The position numbers were made by a program, and so were the translations under genes. The notes below the pieces were generated by a model. That model saw only the letters and a list, made by a program, of their open reading frames with translations. It did no database searches and had not been told where the DNA came from. DNA of 64,000 bases from Campylobacteraceae bacterium. Its GTDB lineage: Bacteria; Campylobacterota; Campylobacteria; Campylobacterales; Arcobacteraceae. Shown piece by piece: positions 26,903-34,660 of this stretch. Positions within the stretch are counted from its first letter, which is position 1. Each line of letters opens with the position of its first letter. The DNA lies in contig JABSOM010000011.1 of the NCBI GenBank assembly GCA_013215945.1, positions 56,714 through 120,713 on the forward strand. Direction: 5' to 3'.

Positions 26903-28358
26903 GAATTTAAAAGTAACTTTTGTTTTTTGTTTTTTGGCTTTTATCTCTTTTGTATTTTCTGATTTTTCCATTTCTTCATTAGAACCAATGTTAGAACTTA
27001 AGAAGTTCTCACTTGCTCTATTTGAAATAGATCTCTCTACTCTTCCTGGCTTATTTCCAGCTATTCTAAGAACAGTTTGTATTGCTGTTTTGGCTTTATT
27101 CTTTTCCTCTTTTTTTGGTTTTATTTTGGCTTTGTTTTATGAAAATACATTTTTACGTACTTTGTTATCTTTTATACGAGCAATTCATGAGCTATTTTGG
27201 GCTCTTATTTTTCTTCAAATTTTTGGACTCAACGTATTAACCGCACTCCTAGCACTTATTTTACCTTTTTCTGCAATATTTGCAAAAGTATATTTTGAAA
27301 TTTTAGAAGAGCATGATGTATTTGATAAACAGTTACGAGGAAAGAATAAACTTTCTTATTATTTTTATTCTAAAATTCCAGATGCTTTTTCACATTTATT
27401 GTCTTATACTTTATACCGTTTTGAATGTGCTTTGCGATCCTCTGCTATTTTAGGTTTTGTAGGTATTACTACCTTGGGCTATTATTTATCTTCTTCTTTT
27501 AATCAAGCTTATTATAATGAAGTTTGGCTCTTACTTCTCATGTTTTATGCGCTAATTGCTAGTATTAAATTATGGTTTAATAAATACAGTTTTATTTTTC
27601 TTTTCTTCTTTTCTTTTTATTATTTGGATGATTTTGGTTCTTTATCTTTAGAAAATTTATGGAGGTTTATAAGCATTGATATTATTCCTTATCCTATTAA
27701 AGCATCGCTTTCTTTAGAAGAAGGAAGTTTATGGTTTTATAGGTTTTTTAGCAATGAAATACTGCCTGGTTTGTTTAATACTATTTTATTAACACAAGTT
27801 GCTTTGGTTTTAACAGGGACAATGACTTTACTTGTTTTTCCTTTTATTTCTTATAAGTTTAGTAATATTTATGTTAGGTTTTTGTCTCATATTGTATTGA
27901 TTATTTTTAGAAGCTCCCCTGAGTATATTTTGGCATATTTGTTCTTACAGATATTTGGTCCTTCCTTTTTACCAGCTGCGCTTGCTCTTATGCTTCATAA
28001 TGGTTCCATTATTGCTTTTTTATTAGGAAAACAAGCCAATGCCTTAGAATATAGAATGGACTTTTCTAAACAAAAGGTTTCTTTATATGCTTATGAAACC
28101 TTACCAAGACTCTATTCTTCTTTTTTATCGTTTTTATTTTACCGTTGGGAGATTATAATGAGAGAAAGTGCCATTTTAGGGATGTTAGGTATTGCTACTT
28201 TGGGTTTTTTTATTGACTCTGCTATTGCAGATTTTAGATTAGATAAGATGATGATGTTATTAGTACTTACTGCTTTTTTAAATATCTTAATTGATAATAT
28301 TTCTAAAAGGGTAAGTACTTATTTAAAAAGTGATACTAAAATTAAAACATGTTCTTAA
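26889..28358 (+). CDS. Duplicated PhnE-like ABC transporter permease
   Basis: A 489-aa membrane protein made of two fused PhnE-like halves. Each half ends with the same element, ALRSSAILGFVGITTLGYYL in the first and IMRESAILGMLGIATLGFFI in the second, and each has its own set of helices, so one chain supplies both transmembrane domains. I prefer the ATG at 26889 (MHVSKNLKV), with AGGAA upstream, over an ATG at 26865 without a ribosome site. It ends 2 bp from the stop of the converging response-regulator gene. Confidence 0.85.
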   Translation: MHVSKNLKVTFVFCFLAFISFVFSDFSISSLEPMLELKKFSLALFEIDLSTLPGLFPAILRTVCIAVLALFFSSFFGFILALFYENTFLRTLLSFIRAIHELFWALIFLQIFGLNVLTALLALILPFSAIFAKVYFEILEEHDVFDKQLRGKNKLSYYFYSKIPDAFSHLLSYTLYRFECALRSSAILGFVGITTLGYYLSSSFNQAYYNEVWLLLLMFYALIASIKLWFNKYSFIFLFFFSFYYLDDFGSLSLENLWRFISIDIIPYPIKASLSLEEGSLWFYRFFSNEILPGLFNTILLTQVALVLTGTMTLLVFPFISYKFSNIYVRFLSHIVLIIFRSSPEYILAYLFLQIFGPSFLPAALALMLHNGSIIAFLLGKQANALEYRMDFSKQKVSLYAYETLPRLYSSFLSFLFYRWEIIMRESAILGMLGIATLGFFIDSAIADFRLDKMMMLLVLTAFLNILIDNISKRVSTYLKSDTKIKTCS

Positions 28359-28360
28359 TA

Positions 28361-29029
28361 TCATCTTTCTAAAGAATTAAGTGCTTCTTCATCAAAAAAA
28401 TATGTTTTGTGTGCTGTTTTATTTAAAATATTTTTAGCAGATAAATCTTTAAATAATTTGATCAAGGTTGGTTTGGAAACAGATATTTTTTCCATAATTT
28501 CAGAATAAGAAGTAAAAAGCTGATTTTTATCATCCAAGTTAGCAATCATATATTTAATGATTTCTACTTGTTTTGAATCGGTAATTGCTGAAATGGTTTT
28601 TATTACATTAATGTTTTTTCTGAGTTCTTTTTCTTGAATTTGTGGTAATAAAATATCATGTAAGGTATTTAATAACTCTTTTACATTAATGGGTTTTACA
28701 ATGTAATGATCAATTTTTAGTTTAATGGCTTCTAATAAGTACTTCGTATCTGTATGTGCTGTTGCCAAAATTGAAGGTATAAATATTTTTTTGTTTTCTT
28801 GTAAATCTTTTAAAAAATCAATACCATTTTCATTTTCTAAAAGAATATCACAAATAATAATATCTACAGTATAATAATTAATTATCTCTAGTGCTTCAAG
28901 GGACGTATTAACGGCATATACTTCTTTTGCAAAATCATCTAAAATATCTTTTGTGTGTTTTAATAAACTTTTATCATCTTCTATATATAAAATATTAAAT
29001 TGATTTAATATGTTTAAATTTCTATTCAT
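28361..29029 (-). CDS. Response regulator with non-OmpR winged helix
   Basis: A 222-aa protein. The receiver (about 11-125) has YIEDD, phosphoacceptor Asp61 in IICDILL and Lys in IVKPI. The C-terminal part (about 150-222), with SYSEIMEKISVSKPTLIKLF, looks like a MarR- or ArsR-like helix-turn-helix and not an OmpR winged helix. It overlaps the kinase gene by 8 bp and is last in a three-gene operon. Its target is unknown; the converging oxyanion transporter genes are neighbours only. Confidence 0.88.
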   Translation of the reverse strand: MNRNLNILNQFNILYIEDDKSLLKHTKDILDDFAKEVYAVNTSLEALEIINYYTVDIIICDILLENENGIDFLKDLQENKKIFIPSILATAHTDTKYLLEAIKLKIDHYIVKPINVKELLNTLHDILLPQIQEKELRKNINVIKTISAITDSKQVEIIKYMIANLDDKNQLFTSYSEIMEKISVSKPTLIKLFKDLSAKNILNKTAHKTYFFDEEALNSLER

Positions 29030-30611
29030 CTTTTGCCTTTACTATTGGAATGGCTATAATAAAAAGTGCACAGTCTTCAAAAATAGTTTTATTAATATTA
29101 TAATAAACATTTTTGCACTTTATATTACCATTCATATGTTTTTCAATTATTTGTTTTGACATATACAATCCTATTCCTGTTCCTGCACTTTTATATTTAG
29201 TAGTGTAATACGGATCAAAAATATGAGGTAAAGCTTCTTGTTTGATGCCTCCACCATTATCGTATATTTTTATTACTATAAAATTGTTTTGACATTTTAA
29301 TACGATTTTGATTAATTTATTATTTGATTTGTTTTTTAATGCATCTTTTGAGTTAGAAATCATATTTAAAAGTACATGTGAGAGTTCATTGTAAAAACCA
29401 TAAGTAGATAATTCTTCTTTAATTATTAAACTTACTACTATTTTTTCTTGATCTAAAATATACTTTGCTAAACTAAGTGAGTGATTAATACAGTCTGAAA
29501 TTTGAAATAAAGACTTTTCTTTATTGGGTTTAAAGTAGTTTTGGAAGTCTTCTAGGGTATTTGACATGTTTTGTGACAATAGTATGGCATCGTTTACTTT
29601 TTCATCCATATACTCTTGCGTGAGTTTACCTAAAGACATTTTTACTTGAAAGGATTGAACAATCATTAAAATAGAACTTAGTGGTTGTCTCCATTGATGT
29701 GCAATATTAGAAATCATTTCTCCTAAAGAAGCTAGTTTTGCTTGTTGAAACATAATAATGTCTTTTTTTCTTGAGTTAAGTACTTCTGTTTTAACTTTAT
29801 TGGCCAAGGTATCATTTAGTTTTAGTAACTCTTTTGTTTTATCTTCTATGGCTGCTTCTAATATATAGTGTGAGATTCTAAAATTATTAATAATTATTAT
29901 TGAGAGTAAAATGCAGAATAAAAAAACCAAAAAAATGGATATATTTAGAATATTACTTAGTATATTAAATACTTCTTGTGTTTGTATTTTTTCATCAATG
30001 GCTAAATTTAAATCATAATTGGTTAAATTGGTCAAATAAATATTAATAGAATTTATATCAAAGTTAATTTTATCAATTAATAATATAGCTTCATCTTTAT
30101 TTTTTTGTGAAAATAAAATATAAATAGTATTTATTTTTTGATTAATTAGTACAATTTTCCTATCAATATTTTTAATGATATTGTGTTGTAGTTTTTCATT
30201 ATGTGTTGCTCTTGTATTAAGTGCAAGTTTTTTAATCAGCTCAGTTATAAAAAAGGAGTCTTCACTTTTGATTAAGGATGTTTTTTTATAAGATAACCAA
30301 TTCTTATTAATAAGCTGTTGTCCTAATACAATAACGTCTCTTGATTGAGCAATGGTGATATTCTTGTGCTGTACATCGTATAAGGTATCATAAATGTTAA
30401 TAGCAAAAGTATCTTTAATTATTTCTAGTTTTATAATGGGTTTGGTTCTTTTTTCAAATAAAAAATCGAAATCATTTTTTAAAGCATACATGGATATCTG
30501 AGATAAAAGAATAATAGTAAACATTCCCCCCGCAATAACAAAAATTAAAAAAGATGTTTTATAAGAAAAGGGTATTTTCTCATAAAAGTTAAATAGCTTA
30601 TTTATCTGCAT
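29022..30611 (-). CDS. Sensor histidine kinase with helical periplasmic domain
   Basis: A 529-aa kinase with TM helices at about 17-42 and 221-244. Between them lies an all-helical region of about 180 residues resembling four-helix-bundle ligand domains, not a PAS/Cache fold. The cytoplasmic part has a coiled coil, HisKA with His305 in NIAHQWRQPL and HATPase with GTGIGLYMSKQII. It overlaps its response regulator and abuts the binding protein upstream. I infer that the binding protein presents a ligand to this sensor, as in TorT/TorS-type systems. Confidence 0.9.
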   Translation of the reverse strand: MQINKLFNFYEKIPFSYKTSFLIFVIAGGMFTIILLSQISMYALKNDFDFLFEKRTKPIIKLEIIKDTFAINIYDTLYDVQHKNITIAQSRDVIVLGQQLINKNWLSYKKTSLIKSEDSFFITELIKKLALNTRATHNEKLQHNIIKNIDRKIVLINQKINTIYILFSQKNKDEAILLIDKINFDINSINIYLTNLTNYDLNLAIDEKIQTQEVFNILSNILNISIFLVFLFCILLSIIIINNFRISHYILEAAIEDKTKELLKLNDTLANKVKTEVLNSRKKDIIMFQQAKLASLGEMISNIAHQWRQPLSSILMIVQSFQVKMSLGKLTQEYMDEKVNDAILLSQNMSNTLEDFQNYFKPNKEKSLFQISDCINHSLSLAKYILDQEKIVVSLIIKEELSTYGFYNELSHVLLNMISNSKDALKNKSNNKLIKIVLKCQNNFIVIKIYDNGGGIKQEALPHIFDPYYTTKYKSAGTGIGLYMSKQIIEKHMNGNIKCKNVYYNINKTIFEDCALFIIAIPIVKAKDE

Positions 30612-31747
30612 TAGAGTATCTCTTTGAAGCTATTATTTTTGTACTCGTATAAGTAGAGGTTATTTTGAATCTGTGTGTCTTTATAATCGTTTGGTAAACC
30701 TTCTAAAAAACCTTTGGGTAGGGTTTTTAATTGCTCTAAAAAACTGCTTCGTGTTATGCTTCCTTTTATATTTTGTAAGGCCCTAACTATTGCTTTAGCT
30801 GCTAAAAAACTCTCTAATGATACAAAACCCAAGTCTTGTTTTGGAAAATATTTAAACATTAATTTTTTATATTCATTAATAACTGAAATATTCGCACTTC
30901 CATAATAAGGAACAACAGAAGAAAAAAGTAAATTTTCACTTTCGTAGTTTAATTCTTTTATCATTTCATTGGCATCACCAAAAGATATATTACAAAAGAT
31001 GGTATCTTTAAAAACAGGATCTTTTTTTGCTTTTTTAATAAACAAAGCATTTGCTTTATAGGCACCAACCATAATAATTGCCTCTGGTTTTCCTTTTTTT
31101 ATTTCATAAAAAGCATGTTTAATGGATAAAGTATTTCTTTTATAAGTACCTTCTGAATTAAGTTTTAATTTTCTTTTCTCCAAAGCTTCCAATAAAGAAA
31201 CATAACCTTCTTCTCCATAATCATCATTTTGATAAAAAACAGCAATTTTAGTGATTTTCTTTTTTTTGTATAAATACTCAATCAAATTTTCTATTTCTTC
31301 TTTATAGGAGGCGCGATAATTTACAATATTAGCTTTATACGTATCTCTTAAAAAAGAAGCGCCTGTAAAAGGCGCAATAAAAGGAATGTTTTCTTTTTCC
31401 AAAATAGGTAAAATGCTTTTAACCGTAGGGGTGCCTACAAAACCAAATAAAGAAAAAACATGATCTTCTTCAATTAAGCGGCTTAGATTTTCTTTTGTAA
31501 GTTCGGGTTCATATTTATCGTCATAGGTAATAAGTTGTATTTCTTTGTTTTCTAATAAATTATTATCATTGACATAAAAAAAATAAGAACTGGCACCTGT
31601 ATATACTGCAGAGCCCCAAGCTTTCATGATTCCTGTTTGAGGTACAGATGCACCAAAGAGAATGATTTTATTATTATAGACCTTGTCTCTAAAACCAATA
31701 TAAAGTAAAAGGATAAAAGCAATAGCAATAAATAAATATTTAAACAC
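30611..31747 (-). CDS. Branched-chain-amino-acid-type periplasmic binding protein of a three-component system
   Basis: A 378-aa protein of the Peripla_BP_6 type: GASVPQTGIMKAWGS, FGFVGTPTVKSILPIL and AVFYQNDDYGEEGY are family blocks. A hydrophobic N-terminal segment (1-17) anchors or exports it. There is no permease or ATPase nearby. Its stop overlaps the start of the histidine kinase, so it probably serves as a sensor accessory and not in uptake. The family binds amino acids, amides or urea; the ligand cannot be read from the sequence. It is divergent from the formate dehydrogenase operon, with 146 bp between. Confidence 0.88.
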   Translation of the reverse strand: MFKYLFIAIAFILLLYIGFRDKVYNNKIILFGASVPQTGIMKAWGSAVYTGASSYFFYVNDNNLLENKEIQLITYDDKYEPELTKENLSRLIEEDHVFSLFGFVGTPTVKSILPILEKENIPFIAPFTGASFLRDTYKANIVNYRASYKEEIENLIEYLYKKKKITKIAVFYQNDDYGEEGYVSLLEALEKRKLKLNSEGTYKRNTLSIKHAFYEIKKGKPEAIIMVGAYKANALFIKKAKKDPVFKDTIFCNISFGDANEMIKELNYESENLLFSSVVPYYGSANISVINEYKKLMFKYFPKQDLGFVSLESFLAAKAIVRALQNIKGSITRSSFLEQLKTLPKGFLEGLPNDYKDTQIQNNLYLYEYKNNSFKEIL

Positions 31748-31806
31748 GCAGACCTCATTTTATTAAATTATAACACACTTGAGCAAAAGGTAACACTTCT
31801 TCTTAG

Positions 31807-31884
31807 TTTGGTAAAATATTTTTAACTATTTAAGTAAAACGAAAGTTAATACAGTTTAAAATAGGTAAATAATATTTTACCAAA
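31807..31884. promoter_or_regulatory. 14-bp inverted repeat spanning the formate dehydrogenase operon promoter region
   Basis: TTTGGTAAAATATT (31807-31820) and its exact complement (31871-31884) are 50 bp apart, ending 9 bp before the ATG at 31894. A shorter hairpin, GGTAAA (31864-31869) with TTTACC (31876-31881), competes with the long pairing. AAAATA near 31858 may belong to a -10 box. The layout fits either a two-site operator or an RNA switch over the ribosome site. Confidence 0.5.
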
Positions 31885-31893
31885 AGGCCAAAG

Positions 31894-33588
31894 ATGTATG
31901 AATATGTTTATTATGCAGACAAAGAACTTGATTTTCCTCTCTCTTCTAATATTTTAGTAACTAATTCCAATAAAGAAATAGAAGATGAAGATTTTATTGT
32001 ATCCAATTCAAAAGATATACATGCACAACACATAGCTTTCGAAATTGATTATTACATCAATCATTCAAAAGATAAAATTGCACAAAAAATTAAGAATATT
32101 GAAAAACTCTATGACATATCAGCTTCTCGTTTTGATTTATCAAAAGAGATGTTATATAGCCAAGATGTAGCTAATAAGGTTTTATTGGTTTGTAGTGATG
32201 AAGAAAAAAGGGAATTCTTAAAAAAATCCTTACCCGATGAATTTGATTTATTTCATGTTCCTGCAAATATTATTAAAAAAATAACAGGTCATATTGGAAA
32301 CTTAAGTGTCACTGTTGATGATGATGGAAAAAATGTTGAAATACAAGTGGATCAAATTGTATGGTTTGATGCTTTACAAATTGCTTTAAATCAAAGTGGT
32401 ACTCAAGATCCAAAGGAGAGCTCCATTGACGATGTTTTGGCAAATTTACGTGAAAATATAAATTTTTATGAATATAAAAAATACACTATTTATGATAAAA
32501 CGATTTGTCAATACGATGGACGAAGAGAAGAAATATGCTCAAAGTGTGAAGATGTTTGTCCTACCGTTGCAATTACTAAAGACGATGCTACTAAAACCTT
32601 GAGTTTTTCACAAATTGATTGTAAAGGCTGTGGAGGTTGTATCTCTGTATGTCCTTCAGGCGCTTTGGAATATGCACCAAGTGGAAGAGATTCTATTTTC
32701 GAAATGGCAAAGTTTTTTAAAGGCCATATTCCTTTAATCTTACCTCAAATTATGGAAATAGATACCTTGGATGTTGATTTAAAAGAAAATGTTCTTCCTT
32801 TTGTAATTGATGGAGAAAAGTTTTTGCATGAAGGAACTCTTTTAACACTGTTACAAGAATCAGGTTCACAAGTAGTTTTTTATACTTCAATTTTATCAAA
32901 AGGAACAAAAGATTCCATTTCTATATTAAATCAAATTTATCAAAAAAAATACGGCTTAGATGCTGTTTTATTAGCTTCTACTAAAGATGAATTGAAAAAA
33001 GCCTTAGAAGAAGTACAATTTGTAGAAGGTTCACGTTTTACGTTTAATGAAGATGAGGGAAGAAAAAGAGAACTCTTTGCTATTAGACTTTCACATATTG
33101 TAGGAAATGAGGACTTAGGTGAAGTTACCACCGGTGAGCATGTGCATTATGGACAAGTAAAAGTAAATGCTGATAATTGTACTTTATGTTTAGTATGTGT
33201 GGGCTCTTGTAATGTAGATGCCCTTCAAGCAGATGCCAGTGATAATACATTAAGAATTAATCCTTCTTTATGTACTTCTTGTGGTTATTGTGAAGTTTCC
33301 TGTCCTGAGAGTGATTGTTTAACAATTGAGAGAGATGTCATTAAACTACAACCTGCTTGGTTTAAAGAAAGTATTCTTGCTCAAGATGAACTCTTTGCTT
33401 GTGTTGAATGTGGGGTTGATTTCGCAACCGTTAAATCAGTTGAAAAAATAGCTGCAATTATGGGACCTAAATTTGCCCACGATCCAGTAAAAGAGAGAAG
33501 TTTATACTGCTGTACAGATTGTAAACCAAAAATCATGATGCAAAGCTTCTATGATAAAAATAAAGGAGCATCCCATGCAAAACAATAA
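31894..33588 (+). CDS. Polyferredoxin of the formate dehydrogenase cluster
   Basis: A 564-aa cytoplasmic protein with at least four [4Fe-4S] motifs: an atypical set ICSKCEDVCP, then CKGCGGCISVCP, CTLCLVCVGSC and CTSCGYCEVSCP. A C-terminal pair (CVEC, CCTDC) could bind zinc or another cluster. It starts the fdh operon, a position occupied by similar ferredoxins in other Campylobacterota as I recall. A role in electron transfer or in FDH maturation is inferred. The ATG at 31894 follows the inverted repeat described for 31807-31884. Confidence 0.85.
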   Translation: MYEYVYYADKELDFPLSSNILVTNSNKEIEDEDFIVSNSKDIHAQHIAFEIDYYINHSKDKIAQKIKNIEKLYDISASRFDLSKEMLYSQDVANKVLLVCSDEEKREFLKKSLPDEFDLFHVPANIIKKITGHIGNLSVTVDDDGKNVEIQVDQIVWFDALQIALNQSGTQDPKESSIDDVLANLRENINFYEYKKYTIYDKTICQYDGRREEICSKCEDVCPTVAITKDDATKTLSFSQIDCKGCGGCISVCPSGALEYAPSGRDSIFEMAKFFKGHIPLILPQIMEIDTLDVDLKENVLPFVIDGEKFLHEGTLLTLLQESGSQVVFYTSILSKGTKDSISILNQIYQKKYGLDAVLLASTKDELKKALEEVQFVEGSRFTFNEDEGRKRELFAIRLSHIVGNEDLGEVTTGEHVHYGQVKVNADNCTLCLVCVGSCNVDALQADASDNTLRINPSLCTSCGYCEVSCPESDCLTIERDVIKLQPAWFKESILAQDELFACVECGVDFATVKSVEKIAAIMGPKFAHDPVKERSLYCCTDCKPKIMMQSFYDKNKGASHAKQ

Positions 33589-34345
33589 CAGTATTAATAA
33601 AGCAAGAGCGCTTTATTACAATTTATTTGCCAACTTTTTTGTGGCATCAAAAGAAAGTAAAAATTATTTTGAACTTTTATCTTTAGTGAATACTTTAAAA
33701 GAAAATCCAATTGATAAGGGTTCAGGAAGTGCTTTAGAGAATATATCTCTTTTATTAGATCCAAGTTCTAATATTACATTGTTACAAGAATTTGATGATT
33801 TATTTCATTCTCCTATGAGTAAAAAAATAAGACAAACGGCTTCTTATTATGATGAAGGGGTTGAATCGGGTAAAAAAAGAGTTGAAATGATTCAATTTAT
33901 TGCCAAAACAAAAATAAGAAGAGATGAAAAATCTTATTTTGAATATGAAGACTCCATTGGTTTTATTTTTTCAGCTTTGGCTTTTTTAAGCAATGAAATT
34001 GCTCAAGGTCAAAAAGAATATGAAAATACAGTGCATTGTATTTTTGAATCTATTTTAAATGAATTTATTGATGATCTTGCTAAAGATATATATGAACATG
34101 AAAATGCTCTTATTTATAAAGAGCTGATGGTTGTTTTACATTCTTTTTTAGAATTTGAACGCTTATATTTAGATGTCTCTATTCATATAAGAAAAGCAAA
34201 ATTTAGAAAAGTAGCACCAAGTGAAAAAATCTTAAGCGAAGATGAAATAAAAAGACGCGCACGTAATAAAGCATTAAGAGAAAAAAATCCAAAAGATGAA
34301 GAAGAAACAAAAGACATTGCTTATGATGTAGAAGTAGATATTTAA
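33575..34345 (+). CDS. TorD-family chaperone for formate dehydrogenase
   Basis: An all-helical, acidic and lysine-rich 256-aa protein with the TorD/DmsD-type core (YYNLFANFF near the start; FDDLFHSPMSKKIRQTASYY, a typical hinge-and-loop region). Such proteins bind Tat signal peptides and aid cofactor loading. I chose the ATG at 33575 because AAGGAG stands 7 bases upstream; an in-frame ATG at 33551 lies inside the preceding gene without such a site. It overlaps the ferredoxin end by 14 bp. The likely client is the Tat-targeted FdhA two genes on. Confidence 0.85.
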   Translation: MQNNNSINKARALYYNLFANFFVASKESKNYFELLSLVNTLKENPIDKGSGSALENISLLLDPSSNITLLQEFDDLFHSPMSKKIRQTASYYDEGVESGKKRVEMIQFIAKTKIRRDEKSYFEYEDSIGFIFSALAFLSNEIAQGQKEYENTVHCIFESILNEFIDDLAKDIYEHENALIYKELMVVLHSFLEFERLYLDVSIHIRKAKFRKVAPSEKILSEDEIKRRARNKALREKNPKDEEETKDIAYDVEVDI

Positions 34346-34360
34346 GCTTTTTAAAGGGGG

Positions 34361-34393
34361 CTTTATAAAAGAAGTTTTGCTTTTTTTATAAAG
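34361..34393 (+). other. Intercistronic hairpin before the small Tat gene
   Basis: CTTTATAAAA (34361-34370) pairs with TTTTATAAAG (34384-34393) around a 13-base loop that is followed by no T-run. It lies between the chaperone gene and the small Tat gene and may mark RNA processing or partial termination. Confidence 0.45.
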
Positions 34394-34432
34394 TCTCTAA
34401 GAAGGGGCTTAATTTCTATAAGGAGGTCAGTC

Positions 34433-34645
34433 ATGCAAAAAAGCAGAAGAGAGTTCGCAAAAACTGCTGCATTGATTACTGCTGGAGCTGCTGTTGCAGG
34501 TACTACAGTTATGGCTGCTACAAATAAGGGAGCATCGGTTCAAGATGCTAATAATAATGGTGTTGTTGTAGGTAGTTCTAGAAAAAAAGAAATACTCTAC
34601 AAGAAAACAGCGGCTTGGGAAGAATTCTACAAGTTCGCAAAATAG
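34433..34645 (+). CDS. Small Tat-signal protein of formate dehydrogenase operons
   Basis: A 70-aa protein with a twin-arginine signal (KSRREFAKTAALITAGAAVA) followed by a short basic and polar tail. It matches the description of the 'formate dehydrogenase region TAT target' family found before fdhA in several proteobacteria (from memory). An excellent ribosome site, AAGGAGG, precedes the ATG. It is probably a small structural or maturation partner of FdhA at the periplasmic side. Exact role is unknown. Confidence 0.85.
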   Translation: MQKSRREFAKTAALITAGAAVAGTTVMAATNKGASVQDANNNGVVVGSSRKKEILYKKTAAWEEFYKFAK

Positions 34646-34660
34646 TATAGGAGAGAATGT

